Assembly: GCF_018860765.1 (NCBI RefSeq)
Contig: NZ_JAHKPV010000001.1
Span: 423,594 to 487,593 of the forward strand
From: Marinobacter salexigens
GTDB lineage: Bacteria > Pseudomonadota > Gammaproteobacteria > Pseudomonadales > Oleiphilaceae
Direction of reading: 5' to 3'
Length of the DNA: 64,000 nucleotides
The stretch's first letter is position 1; each line of letters starts with the position of its first letter. The notes under the pieces are model-generated. The model was not told the origin of the DNA. It was given only the letters and a program-made list of their open reading frames with translations, and ran no database searches. The position numbers were made by a program, and so were the translations under genes. This document shows positions 34,711-43,948 of the stretch, piece after piece.

Positions 34711-35582
34711 AACTGTCTCTCCTGAGCCTTTGTATCGCCACGGGCATAGATTACGTGGCGGCCGGGACGGGCAAAGCCGATTAAATTCATGCCGCTTTTT
34801 TCGGCCTCGCGAATCGCCAGAGCAGTCGGGGCAGACACTGCCACCAGACTGCCTATGCCCGCGCTGGCACTTTTCTGCACCATTTCAAAACTTGCACGGC
34901 TAGAGATCAGGGCAAAGCCTTCATTGAAGGCTTGGTCGCCATGCTGTCGTAGCCGGGCCCCAATCAGTTTATCCAGTGCGTTATGCCTTCCTACATCCTC
35001 CCGGGCGAGCACTATGCGGCCCTGTAAATCGCACCAGGCTGCGCCGTGGGTGGCACCGGTTTGCAGTTGTAACGGCTGGTGTTTTTTCAAATTGCTCAGC
35101 GCATCCTGCACCGCTTTGTCGCCGGGGAGTGGCTCTGGAGCGACTTGCTCTAGGGTTCGCACTACATGGGCCAATAATTCAGTACCACAGAGCCCGCAAC
35201 CGGTTCGGCCTGTCATGTTGCGGCGCTGCTCCCGCAAGCGAGCATAGCAATCGCCGGCAATGTGCATTTGCACTTCTATGCCGTCTTCACCCGGTTTTAT
35301 CTCGACACTGAAGAGTTGGTCCGGCCGCTGCAAAATACCTTCGCTCAGGCTGAAGCCTAGGGCAAAATCTTCGAGATCGCAGGGAGACGCCATCATCACG
35401 GCATGGGACACGCCGTTGTAGACCATGGCCACAGGTACTTCTTCCGCAACCAAATCGTGGGAACGCGCGCCCTCGATACCACCGCGCACATTTACCCAGG
35501 CCTCGCACACTGCAGGCGGCGAGATTTCGGTAGGTGAATCCGCCACGGCTATCGGCTTGTGATTATTTAAGAGTATTTGCAT
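34707..35582 (-). CDS. fdhD: Formate dehydrogenase sulfurtransferase FdhD
   Basis: Protein of 291 residues that passes sulfur from a cysteine desulfurase to the molybdenum cofactor before it enters formate dehydrogenase. The sulfur-carrying CGLCG loop is in MTGRTGCGLCGTELL near residue 140, and LAREDVGRHNALDKLIGA near 200 is the second conserved segment. It overlaps the end of fdsA by 20 bases and fdsD by four, so translation is coupled. Confidence 0.95.
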   Translation of the reverse strand: MQILLNNHKPIAVADSPTEISPPAVCEAWVNVRGGIEGARSHDLVAEEVPVAMVYNGVSHAVMMASPCDLEDFALGFSLSEGILQRPDQLFSVEIKPGEDGIEVQMHIAGDCYARLREQRRNMTGRTGCGLCGTELLAHVVRTLEQVAPEPLPGDKAVQDALSNLKKHQPLQLQTGATHGAAWCDLQGRIVLAREDVGRHNALDKLIGARLRQHGDQAFNEGFALISSRASFEMVQKSASAGIGSLVAVSAPTALAIREAEKSGMNLIGFARPGRHVIYARGDTKAQERQL

Positions 35583-38484
35583 GGCGGCTTTCCTGCTGTC
35601 CCATGGCCGGTTTCAGCAGAGCCTGCTGGCGCTTGTCGAAATCTACAAAATCACGCTGCCAATCCGATGGCTGGGACACTTTTTCTACCTGAACGGCGGT
35701 TACCTTGTATTCCGGGCAGTTGGTGGCCCAGTCGGAATTATCGGTGGTGACCACGTTGGCACCGCTGCCCGGATGGTGGAAAGTGGTATACACCACGCCT
35801 GGCAGCATGCGGGTGCTCAATTTTGCCCTTAGTACGGTGTGGCCTACACGGCTGCTGATGCCGAGCCAGTCGCCGTCGCTGACGCCGCGCAGCTCTGCGT
35901 CGCTTGGATGCAGCTCTAGCACATCTTCCTCGTGCCAATCACTGTTGTTGGTGCGACGGGTTTGGGCGCCGACATTGTACTGAGATAAAATTCGCCCTGT
36001 GGTCAACAGCAGAGGGAAGCGACGGCTGGCTCGCTCTTCGGTGGCCAAATATTCGGTTACAGCAAATCGGCCCTTGCCAATGGGGAACTCCACCTCATGC
36101 ATGGTGGGTGTGCCCTGAGGGTTATCGTCGTTACACGGCCACTGAATACTGCCCAGTTGTTCCAGCTTGTCGTAATCTACACCGGTAAACGTGGGCGTAA
36201 GTGAGGCGATTTCATCCATAATTTCAGAGGGATGGTTGTAGTTCATGGGATAGCCAAGAGCATTGGACAGGGCCATGGTTACTTGCCAATCCTCCATTCC
36301 TGCAATGGGCTCCATCACTTTGCGCACGCGGTTAATACGACGCTCAGCGTTGGTGAACGTGCCGTTCTTTTCCAGAAAAGTGGAACCGGGCAACAGCACA
36401 TGGGCGTACTTGGCAGTTTCGTTAAGGAAAATGTCCTGCACAATAAGGCAATCCAGTGATTTAAGAGCCGCCTCTACGTGCTGGGTGTTGGGATCCGACT
36501 GGGCAATGTCCTCGCCCTGCACATACATCGCCTTGAAGGTGCCAGCGATAGCCGCATCAAACATATTGGGTATGCGCAGGCCGGGCTCGTCGTCAATCGG
36601 CACGCCCCACACAGACTGGAAGCGCTCGCGCACTTTCGGGTCATTAACATGCTGGTAACCGGGTAGCTCGTGCGGGAAGGAGCCCATGTCGCAAGAGCCC
36701 TGCACGTTATTCTGGCCCCGCAGCGGGTTAACGCCGCCGCCTTCTTTGCCGATGTTACCAGTAGCCAATGCCAGATTGGCAATGCCCATCACCATAGTGG
36801 AGCCTTGACTGTGCTCGGTTACGCCTAAGCCGTAGTAAATAGCGCCATTGCCTGCGCCGGCGTATACCCGGGCGGCTTCACGCACTTTAGAGGCAGACAC
36901 GCCAGTCACTTCTTCCATGGCTTCAGGGGAATTACGCTCTTCAGCAATGAATGTGCGCCAGATGTTGTAGGCGCCTGTGTCGCAGCGGCTGTTGATAAAG
37001 TTCTGATCTTCCAGCCCTTCGGTCACGATTACGTGGGCCAGCGCATTCACAATGGCCACGTTGGTACCAGGGCGCAGAGGCAGGTGAATGCCTTCACCAC
37101 CATGTGGCGTGTTTAGCACGTCAATACGGCGGGGATCAATCACGATCAGCTTGGCACCCTGACGCAGACGCTTGCGCATCAACGAGCCAAATACCGGGTG
37201 GGCATCGGTTGGGTTGGCGCCGATCACCATGATGGTGTCGGCCTTCATCACCGAATCGAAGGTTTGCGTACCGGCGGATTCACCCAGTGTAGTTTTCAGG
37301 CCATATCCGGTGGGGGAATGGCATACCCGAGCGCAGGTATCGGTGTTGTTATTGCCGAAAGCTGCGCGTACCAGTTTTTGCACCAGATAGGTTTCTTCGT
37401 TGGTGCAGCGTGAGGACGTAATACCGCCGATGCTTTCACGGCCATATTTAGCCTGAATGCCCTTGAGCTTTTTGGCAGAGAACGCCAGCGCCTCGTCCCA
37501 GGACACCACTTTCCAGGGGTCGTTGATGGAATCGCGGATCATCGGCTCTTTTATGCGGTCGTCGTGGGTGGCATAACCGAAGGCAAAGCGGCCTTTCACA
37601 CAGGAGTGGCCATGATTAGCCTCACCGCCCTTGTAGGGCACCATGCGTATCAGTTGATCGCCCTTCATTTCGGCTTTAAATGAGCAACCGACACCACAGT
37701 AAGCGCAGGTGGTAACCACGCTGTGTTCTGGTTGACCAGCGTCGATCACGCTCTTTTCCATTAGCGTAGAAGTAGGGCAAGCCTGTACACAGGCGCCACA
37801 AGACACACACTCAGAATCCATGAACGGGTCGTTCTGGCTGGCAGCGACTTTGGAATCAAACCCCCGGCCTTCGATGGTCAGCGCAAAGGTGCCCTGCACT
37901 TCCTCGCAGGCCCGCACGCAGCGAGAGCAGACAATGCATTTGCTGGGATCGAAGCTGAAATACGGGTTGGAATCGTCTATTTCCGCATCCAGATGGTTTT
38001 CGCCTTCAAATCCGTAACGCACTTCCCGCAGGCCGACGGCACCGGCCACATCCTGCAGTTCGCAGTTACCGTTGGCCGGACAGGTCAGGCAGTCCAGCGG
38101 GTGGTCGGAGATGTACAACTCCATGATGTTGCGACGCATCTTGGCCAACTTACCGGTTTGGGTAGTCACTTCCATGCCCTCTGCCACCGGTGTGGTGCAG
38201 GATGCCGGGTAGCCACGACGGCCTTCGATTTCGACCGCGCACAAGCGACAAGAACCAAAGGCTTCCAGATTATCAGAGGCGCAGAGCTTGGGAATGTTAA
38301 TGCCCGCCAGCGCGGAAGCACGCAATACAGAGGTACCCTCTGGCACAGTAATGGCTCTACCATCCACAGAAATGGACACGAGAGTTTCGGACACACTCGC
38401 TGGCGTACCGTAATCAAAATCCGGATTCAGGCCGCTTTTGCTAGGCTCGTAGCTTTGGATGCTCGGATCATAATAATGCAACAT
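35563..38484 (-). CDS. fdsA: NAD-linked formate dehydrogenase alpha subunit
   Basis: Catalytic subunit of 973 residues oxidising formate at a molybdenum bis-MGD site. In order: a [2Fe-2S] domain (C68, SCRLC and SCTTP), the NuoG-like HPLDCLTCPANGNCEL cluster, two [4Fe-4S] motifs CIVCSRCVRAC and CVSCGACVQAC, then the molybdopterin domain with CAYCGVGC and the metal-binding cysteine in ARVCHSPTGYGLKTTLG. The ligand is cysteine, not selenocysteine. C-terminal molybdopterin-dinucleotide domain ends near 920. It starts one base after fdsB. Confidence 0.97.
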   Translation of the reverse strand: MLHYYDPSIQSYEPSKSGLNPDFDYGTPASVSETLVSISVDGRAITVPEGTSVLRASALAGINIPKLCASDNLEAFGSCRLCAVEIEGRRGYPASCTTPVAEGMEVTTQTGKLAKMRRNIMELYISDHPLDCLTCPANGNCELQDVAGAVGLREVRYGFEGENHLDAEIDDSNPYFSFDPSKCIVCSRCVRACEEVQGTFALTIEGRGFDSKVAASQNDPFMDSECVSCGACVQACPTSTLMEKSVIDAGQPEHSVVTTCAYCGVGCSFKAEMKGDQLIRMVPYKGGEANHGHSCVKGRFAFGYATHDDRIKEPMIRDSINDPWKVVSWDEALAFSAKKLKGIQAKYGRESIGGITSSRCTNEETYLVQKLVRAAFGNNNTDTCARVCHSPTGYGLKTTLGESAGTQTFDSVMKADTIMVIGANPTDAHPVFGSLMRKRLRQGAKLIVIDPRRIDVLNTPHGGEGIHLPLRPGTNVAIVNALAHVIVTEGLEDQNFINSRCDTGAYNIWRTFIAEERNSPEAMEEVTGVSASKVREAARVYAGAGNGAIYYGLGVTEHSQGSTMVMGIANLALATGNIGKEGGGVNPLRGQNNVQGSCDMGSFPHELPGYQHVNDPKVRERFQSVWGVPIDDEPGLRIPNMFDAAIAGTFKAMYVQGEDIAQSDPNTQHVEAALKSLDCLIVQDIFLNETAKYAHVLLPGSTFLEKNGTFTNAERRINRVRKVMEPIAGMEDWQVTMALSNALGYPMNYNHPSEIMDEIASLTPTFTGVDYDKLEQLGSIQWPCNDDNPQGTPTMHEVEFPIGKGRFAVTEYLATEERASRRFPLLLTTGRILSQYNVGAQTRRTNNSDWHEEDVLELHPSDAELRGVSDGDWLGISSRVGHTVLRAKLSTRMLPGVVYTTFHHPGSGANVVTTDNSDWATNCPEYKVTAVQVEKVSQPSDWQRDFVDFDKRQQALLKPAMGQQESRHANTLK

Positions 38485-38485
38485 G

Positions 38486-40045
38486 TCATGCCTCCACTGG
38501 GCGCGGGCTGGCCATCAGGTCTTCGGGGAAATGCTTCATCACACTCTGTACCGGGAATGGGGTCATGCCGCCCATGGCGCAGAGGGAGCCGTCCACCATG
38601 GTTTCACACAGATCTTCCAGCAATTCCAGATTACTGTCCCGGTTTTCGCCAGCTCGGATTCGATCAATCACTTCCACGCCGCGCACTGAACCAATCCGGC
38701 AAGGTGTGCATTTACCGCAGGATTCCACAGCGCAGAACTCCATGGCAAAGCGGGCCTGCTCGCCCATATCCACTGTGTCGTCAAACACCACCACACCGCC
38801 ATGGCCGATGCCCGCGCCCAGTTTGGCGAAGGCTTCGTAATCCATGGGGGTGTCCCATTGCTCTTCCGGCATGTAGGCCATCAATGGGCCGCCAACCTGA
38901 ACGGCTTTGATGGGCCGGCCGGTAAAGGTGCCATCGCCAAAGTCTTCCAGCACTTTGCGCAGGGTTACGCCGAAGGCCAACTCAATCAGGCCGCCCTGTT
39001 TGATATTACCTGCCAGCTGGATAGGCAAGGTGCCCAATGAACGGCCCATGCCGTAATCGGCGTAGGCTTTGCCCCCGTGGGCCATGATGTATGGCACGGC
39101 AGACAGGGACAGCACGTTGTTCACTACGGTTGGCTGGCCAAACAGGCCTTTGATAGCAGGCAAAGGTGGTTTGGAGCGCACCAGCCCGCGCTTGCCTTCC
39201 AGACTTTCCAGCAGTGAGGTTTCTTCACCGCAAATATAAGCGCCAGCGCCTAAACGTACTTCCAAACGGAACGAGCGGCCATTGCCGCAAACGTTATCGC
39301 CCAGATAGCCGTGGGCTTCCGCCCTGCGAATAGCTTCATCCAGCATTTTTTTGGACAGCAGGTATTCCGAACGAACATATATGAAGCCCAAAGTCGCGCC
39401 CACCGCCAAGCCAGCAATCACCATGCCTTCAATCAGCATGTAGGGGTCACACTCCATCACCAGACGATCAGCAAAGGTGCCGGAATCACCTTCATCGGCG
39501 TTGCACACCACGTATTTTTGCTGTTTGTGTGGTTCATCCAGCACAGTTTGCCATTTGATGCCTGCGGGAAAGGCAGCCCCGCCACGGCCGCGCAGCCCAG
39601 AGGTTTTTACTTCATCAACAATGCGTTGGGGCGTCAGTGCTGCGGCTTTTTTCAGTCCCGCAAAACCGCCGTGGGCAATATAATCTTCAATGCAAACCGG
39701 GTCGGTAATACCGATGCGGGCAAATGTAAGGCGTTGCTGGCGCTGCAAATAGGCGTGCTGTTCAATATCGCCCAGATACAGCGGATGCTCGGAGCTGCCC
39801 TCAAACAAACCAGCAACCACCAGTTCTTCCACCTGATGGGGCGCTACCGGGCCATAGGCCACACGGCCATAGGGAGTTTGCACTTCTACCAGCGGTTCCA
39901 GCCAGAACAGGCCGCGGGAGCCGTTGCGAACCAGATGAATATCCAGACCTTGCAGCTCAGCAAGGTTCTGTAGCTGTTTCGCCACGCGGTCGGCCCCTAA
40001 AGACAGGGCTGTGGTATCGCAGGGCACGTAAATTGTTGTTGTCAT
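38486..40045 (-). CDS. fdsB: NAD-linked formate dehydrogenase beta subunit
   Basis: Diaphorase subunit of 519 residues, homologous to NuoF with an N-terminal thioredoxin-like domain. FMN and NAD sites are shown by SGLRGRGGAAFPAGIKW and CNADEGDSGTFADR (residues ~145-200), and the [4Fe-4S] ligands by ESCGKCTPCRIG near 440. It takes electrons from FdsA and reduces NAD+. Order in the operon is fdsG, fdsB, fdsA, fdhD, fdsD. Confidence 0.96.
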   Translation of the reverse strand: MTTTIYVPCDTTALSLGADRVAKQLQNLAELQGLDIHLVRNGSRGLFWLEPLVEVQTPYGRVAYGPVAPHQVEELVVAGLFEGSSEHPLYLGDIEQHAYLQRQQRLTFARIGITDPVCIEDYIAHGGFAGLKKAAALTPQRIVDEVKTSGLRGRGGAAFPAGIKWQTVLDEPHKQQKYVVCNADEGDSGTFADRLVMECDPYMLIEGMVIAGLAVGATLGFIYVRSEYLLSKKMLDEAIRRAEAHGYLGDNVCGNGRSFRLEVRLGAGAYICGEETSLLESLEGKRGLVRSKPPLPAIKGLFGQPTVVNNVLSLSAVPYIMAHGGKAYADYGMGRSLGTLPIQLAGNIKQGGLIELAFGVTLRKVLEDFGDGTFTGRPIKAVQVGGPLMAYMPEEQWDTPMDYEAFAKLGAGIGHGGVVVFDDTVDMGEQARFAMEFCAVESCGKCTPCRIGSVRGVEVIDRIRAGENRDSNLELLEDLCETMVDGSLCAMGGMTPFPVQSVMKHFPEDLMASPRPVEA

Positions 40046-40064
40046 GGTGTTTTGGTTCCTACCT

Positions 40065-40601
40065 TTATTTTAGCTGCAGAACAGAGGTTGTCAGGCTGTC
40101 CGCCAGCTGATCAAAGGTTTGCGGGGTAACCCGACCAATGGTTTCATTGTTCACGCGAATAGAGGGGCCGCAGGCACAGTTACCCAGACAATAAACCGGC
40201 TCCAGAGTGAACTCGTTATCGGCAGTGGTTTGGTGGTAGCCCACACCCAACTTTTCCTGCACATGGCGCTCTAGCGCACGGCCACCCCTAGCCTGGCAGG
40301 CTTCGGCACGGCATATTTCAAGCACGTTGCTGCCCGCCGAACGGGTGCGGAAATGATGGTAAAAGCTGATGACCCCATGCACATCAGCACGGGTCTGTTG
40401 CAGCATGTCCGCAATAATGGGCACGGCGCCTTCCGGAACATAGCCAATACGGTTTTGTATAGCATGCAGAATAGGTAACAGCGCACCGGGTTCGTGTTGC
40501 AGGGCAGCCACCTCTTCACGGATCGCCTCTGGGCGCCATTCACTGCCATCGGGAGGAATTACCCCCGCTTCATTCGGGTTGGCTCTCTCTGAAATATGCA
40601 T
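40065..40601 (-). CDS. fdsG: NAD-linked formate dehydrogenase gamma subunit
   Basis: NuoE-like [2Fe-2S] protein of 178 residues with ligands in CRAEACQARGG and YCLGNCACGP. It is the first gene of the fds operon, 19 bases before fdsB. The upstream gap to the divergent regulator is 93 bases and contains a candidate operator (40644-40660). Confidence 0.94.
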   Translation of the reverse strand: MHISERANPNEAGVIPPDGSEWRPEAIREEVAALQHEPGALLPILHAIQNRIGYVPEGAVPIIADMLQQTRADVHGVISFYHHFRTRSAGSNVLEICRAEACQARGGRALERHVQEKLGVGYHQTTADNEFTLEPVYCLGNCACGPSIRVNNETIGRVTPQTFDQLADSLTTSVLQLK

Positions 40602-40643
40602 AATTGTTCTTACCTATTTTTATTCTGATACAGTACCAAGCTT

Positions 40644-40660
40644 GTTATAACGCCAAATTA
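40644..40660. promoter_or_regulatory. Candidate operator between fdsG and the regulator
   Basis: GTTATAACGCCAAATTA. A similar box, GTTATCGCCAATAA on the minus strand, lies before the OFA transporter (43471-43486). Both may be bound by the divergent regulator. Confidence 0.4.
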
Positions 40661-40694
40661 GCATTCCAGACACTATCACGGAATATGAACGCAT

Positions 40695-41771
40695 ATGCAT
40701 AACAAAAAACTAAACATATCCCCCGCCTGGGTCTTTCGTACCGACACCAACGAATTTTTCGAGCCGGTGCTATTTCGCTTGTTGGAAAGCATTCGCGATA
40801 CCGGCAAACTCACGATGGCCGCGACAGCCGCTGGCATTTCCTACCGGCACGCCTGGAACCTTCTCAACCGTGGCGGCGACACCCTAGGCTTGCCATTAGT
40901 AGTTATGCGCAAAGGCCACGGCAGCAAGCTATCAGCTCTGGGCGAACAACTGCTGTGGGCTGAGCATCGGGTAAAAGCCCGATTGGGGCCACAAATCGAC
41001 AGCATGACTGCCGAACTGAACGACCAGATTCAACAACTGCTAGCCGGTGCCAAGCCCACCCTGCGACTACACGCCAGCCATGGCTACTCAGTGGCGCTGC
41101 TGCCGGAGTTATCCAAACAGATCAACGTGAACCTGCAATACCGCAACCCGGAAGAAGCTCTTTCTGCCCTCAACCGTGGTGAGTGCGATGCCGCCAGCTT
41201 TCACCTACCTACCTGCCCAGTGCTGGCTCAGCAGATCATTCATCATTACCAGCGGCATCTGGACAGCAACCATCACCGCCTGATTCGTTTTGTCACCCGG
41301 CGTGAAGGCCTGATGATGCGCAAAGGGGAGCACCCACACGTTCGCACCCTGCAGGATCTAAGTACCTCGGGGCTCAGCTTTATCAGCCGCGACTCCCACT
41401 CAGGCACCCGCATTCTTCTCAACCTGTTACTCAAACAACAGGGCTTGGCAGAAGACAGCATTAACCGCACCGCCCAGCAGGAGTTCACTCACACAGCCAT
41501 AGCGGCCTTTGTGGCCTCTGGCATGGCAGAGGTTGGCTTTGGCGTGCAAGCGGCAGCCGAACAATTCAATTTGAACTTTATTGAAATGGCCAGCGAGCAC
41601 TACATGCTGATTTTCCGTAAAGATCGTTTGCCTCACGAAACACTGGATCAGTTAACTGCGCTACTGAAATCCCCGGCACTGATTGATCGCATCAATCAGG
41701 TACCGGGTTACGCACCGGACAACCCCGGAGAAGTCACCACGTTTGACACGCTGACCGCCGGGGAGCCCTGA
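40695..41771 (+). CDS. ModE-like HTH / substrate-binding-domain regulator of formate genes
   Basis: Protein of 358 residues. The first ~110 residues are a winged helix like the N-terminus of ModE and LysR proteins (GKLTMAATAAGISYRHAWNLLNRGGDTLGLPLV), and the rest (~125-335) is a PBP-like periplasmic-binding domain (FISRDSHSGTRILLNLLL). It is divergent from fdsG and next to the transporter, so it most likely controls both. The ligand may be molybdate, formate or a related anion; this is inference. It is not a classical LysR because the wing and linker differ. Confidence 0.82.
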   Translation: MHNKKLNISPAWVFRTDTNEFFEPVLFRLLESIRDTGKLTMAATAAGISYRHAWNLLNRGGDTLGLPLVVMRKGHGSKLSALGEQLLWAEHRVKARLGPQIDSMTAELNDQIQQLLAGAKPTLRLHASHGYSVALLPELSKQINVNLQYRNPEEALSALNRGECDAASFHLPTCPVLAQQIIHHYQRHLDSNHHRLIRFVTRREGLMMRKGEHPHVRTLQDLSTSGLSFISRDSHSGTRILLNLLLKQQGLAEDSINRTAQQEFTHTAIAAFVASGMAEVGFGVQAAAEQFNLNFIEMASEHYMLIFRKDRLPHETLDQLTALLKSPALIDRINQVPGYAPDNPGEVTTFDTLTAGEP

Positions 41772-41778
41772 ACACACA

Positions 41779-43443
41779 TCAAAACAAGGCAGCGGCCTTG
41801 GCAATTGCGATGTAAAGCCCGACCATGAAGGGCACACCCACGGCCAACCAAGCCAACACACCGGTAAGCCCAAACGCCCCGCGCGCGGCAGTTTTCGCTT
41901 TTGAGGAAATACCGTTATCCCGCTGCAACATGCGCTCGCGGGCCAGCTCTTCATCGGTCATGTGCAGCGACGAGTCCACCGGGCGCACCAAAGCGTTGCA
42001 GATCAGTCCCAACACCAGTAGGCCAGCCATAATGTACAGCGTGCGGTCATATACCAGAGCTGGCTCAATACCCGCATCCAACTGGACTTCACGAATCAGC
42101 GCAATCACCACTGGGCCAACAAGGCCTGCAGCTGTCCAGGCGGTTAACAGGCGACCGTGGATGGCGCCTACCATTTGCGTACCAAAGATATCCGCCAAGT
42201 AAGCTGGCACTGTTGCGAAGCCGCCACCGTACATGCTCAAAATGATGCAGATGGAGATCACAAACATGCCAGCCATACCCATGTGGCCCCAAGTTGGCAG
42301 CAGGCAGTAAAGGGCAATACCTAACACAAAGAAGGTCAGATAGGTGTTCTTGCGACCCAGCTTGTCAGATAGCGAAGCCCAGAACAGGCGCCCAACACTA
42401 TTGAATAAGCTAATAAGCCCCACCAAACCGGCAGCTGCCGCCACCACAGCGGCTTTCTGCGCCTCAGTAAGCGCTACAGCTGAGTCTTTAATACCCACAA
42501 GCGCCCCGCCAAAGACATCCTGCAACATCGGGCTGGCCATGGAGATAACGGCGATGCCTGCGGTTACATTTAGGAACAGCACACTCCAGATCAACCAGAA
42601 CTGTTTGGTTTTCCAAGCCTTTTTCAGGTGAACATGACCGTGGGTAATCATCGCGTTGGCCTGCTGGCCCTTGGGTGGCTCCCAACCTTCCGGCTTCCAG
42701 CCATTCGGTGGTACCCGGAAACCCAGCGCACCAGCCATCATGACGAAAAAGTAGATAACGCCCATGACCACCAACGTCATAGCTACACCGGCTGCGCCGT
42801 CGGCAGATAAATAACTCATCAGCCATACTGCCAAAGGCGCACCCACCATGGCGCCACCGCCGTAGCCCATGATAGCAAAGCCGGTGGCCATACCACGGCG
42901 ATCCGGGAACCACTTGATTAGCGTTGAAACCGGAGTGATATAGCCCAGCCCCTGACCGATACCACCAAGTACGCCACACCCGAGATAAAGTAACCAAAGT
43001 TGGTGGGTCATAACACCGACACCGCCCAGAATCATACCGCCACCCCAGCACAATGCCGCAATGGCTCCGGCTTTACGCGGGCCTGCGTGTTCCAGCCATG
43101 CACCCCAAAGCGCGGCCGAAATGCCGAGCATGGCAATGAATATTCCGAAGGTGTAGGTGACGTGGCTGACCGCCCAGTTACATGAGGTGGTCGTCAGCGC
43201 TTGAAAAAAACTGATATCTGCACAGGCGACCGGATCTGCGCCAGCCACAAGATTTGCCATAGGCAACCAAAATACCGAAAAGCCATAAGCCATCCCGATA
43301 CACAGGTGTATTGCCAGCGCCGCGGTGGGTACCAGCCAGCGGTTAAAGTTAGGACCGGCAACGGTGTTTTCTCGATCGAAAAAGCCCGGCTTTGAGCGCG
43401 AGGTATCGCCACCATACAGGCGGTCTTCGGCTATCCCATCCAT
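41779..43443 (-). CDS. Oxalate/formate antiporter-family MFS transporter
   Basis: Membrane transporter of about 554 residues with 12-13 helices. The early part HLCIGMAYGFSVFWLPMANL and the segment LGGIGQGLGYITPVSTLIKWFPDRRGMATGFAIMGYGGGAMVGAPLA are hallmarks of the OFA family. An insertion of about 60 residues near the front carries extra cysteines. It probably imports formate or another small carboxylate for FdsGBA. The ATG at 43443 follows AAGGG; a TTG lies two codons earlier. Confidence 0.9.
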   Translation of the reverse strand: MDGIAEDRLYGGDTSRSKPGFFDRENTVAGPNFNRWLVPTAALAIHLCIGMAYGFSVFWLPMANLVAGADPVACADISFFQALTTTSCNWAVSHVTYTFGIFIAMLGISAALWGAWLEHAGPRKAGAIAALCWGGGMILGGVGVMTHQLWLLYLGCGVLGGIGQGLGYITPVSTLIKWFPDRRGMATGFAIMGYGGGAMVGAPLAVWLMSYLSADGAAGVAMTLVVMGVIYFFVMMAGALGFRVPPNGWKPEGWEPPKGQQANAMITHGHVHLKKAWKTKQFWLIWSVLFLNVTAGIAVISMASPMLQDVFGGALVGIKDSAVALTEAQKAAVVAAAAGLVGLISLFNSVGRLFWASLSDKLGRKNTYLTFFVLGIALYCLLPTWGHMGMAGMFVISICIILSMYGGGFATVPAYLADIFGTQMVGAIHGRLLTAWTAAGLVGPVVIALIREVQLDAGIEPALVYDRTLYIMAGLLVLGLICNALVRPVDSSLHMTDEELARERMLQRDNGISSKAKTAARGAFGLTGVLAWLAVGVPFMVGLYIAIAKAAALF

Positions 43444-43470
43444 AAACAAACCCTTTTGTTTTTGTCATTT

Positions 43471-43486
43471 TGTTATTGGCGATAAC
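43471..43486 (-). promoter_or_regulatory. Candidate operator upstream of the OFA transporter
   Basis: On the minus strand GTTATCGCCAATAACA, partly palindromic (GTTAT / ATAAC) and similar to the box before fdsG. Confidence 0.4.
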
Positions 43487-43948
43487 GACATTTCGCTCTG
43501 TCACAGACCTATATATGCAATCATGTGCCTATATAAACTCTTAATAAACGCCGAATCGTCTGGCAATGATTTGATTGGTTGGGATGAAAAACATCAACTA
43601 GCTAAACGTATTATGAATATCTGTGCTTATATAGCGCACAAGCAACACACGCCTGCCCCAATGCCCAGAAATGGGCAAACCCGCTGAATCTTGGCACCCC
43701 TTCTTGGGAGGCCGTGTGTTCCGCGTGCCCTATTCGGTGGCGGGCTAGCGGTGGTACAGATTACGTGACAAGCTGGGAGTCTGATATCCTATCGCTGGTG
43801 CAAATGGAGGGGGTTGCCCGACGCAAACAGAACCAACTGTTGGGCCGCGCGGATGACGGCACCGAACCGGACTCGCCCAACAGCTTGATTACCTGCACAA
43901 CGCCGACGCTTCCACTAGTTTTGTCGGGCACTCACATACGGAGTTCAA
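43487..43948. other. Intergenic region between OFA transporter and K+/H+ antiporter
   Basis: About 460 bases between divergent genes. It must hold the two promoters, but I see no clear consensus box, no hairpin with a T-run and no convincing small gene. A TTGGCACC stretch at 43689 looks like half of a sigma-54 site but the spacing to the second half is wrong. Confidence 0.6.

Noticed and set aside
37993-38910. Long plus-strand frame opposite fdsA/fdsB (305 codons)
   Set aside because: It is the reverse of strongly conserved formate dehydrogenase genes and has no recognisable protein sequence; long antisense frames are common at this base composition.
43689-43706. TTGGCACC-like sigma-54 half site before the antiporter
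   Set aside because: The second half (TTGC) is not at the required spacing.
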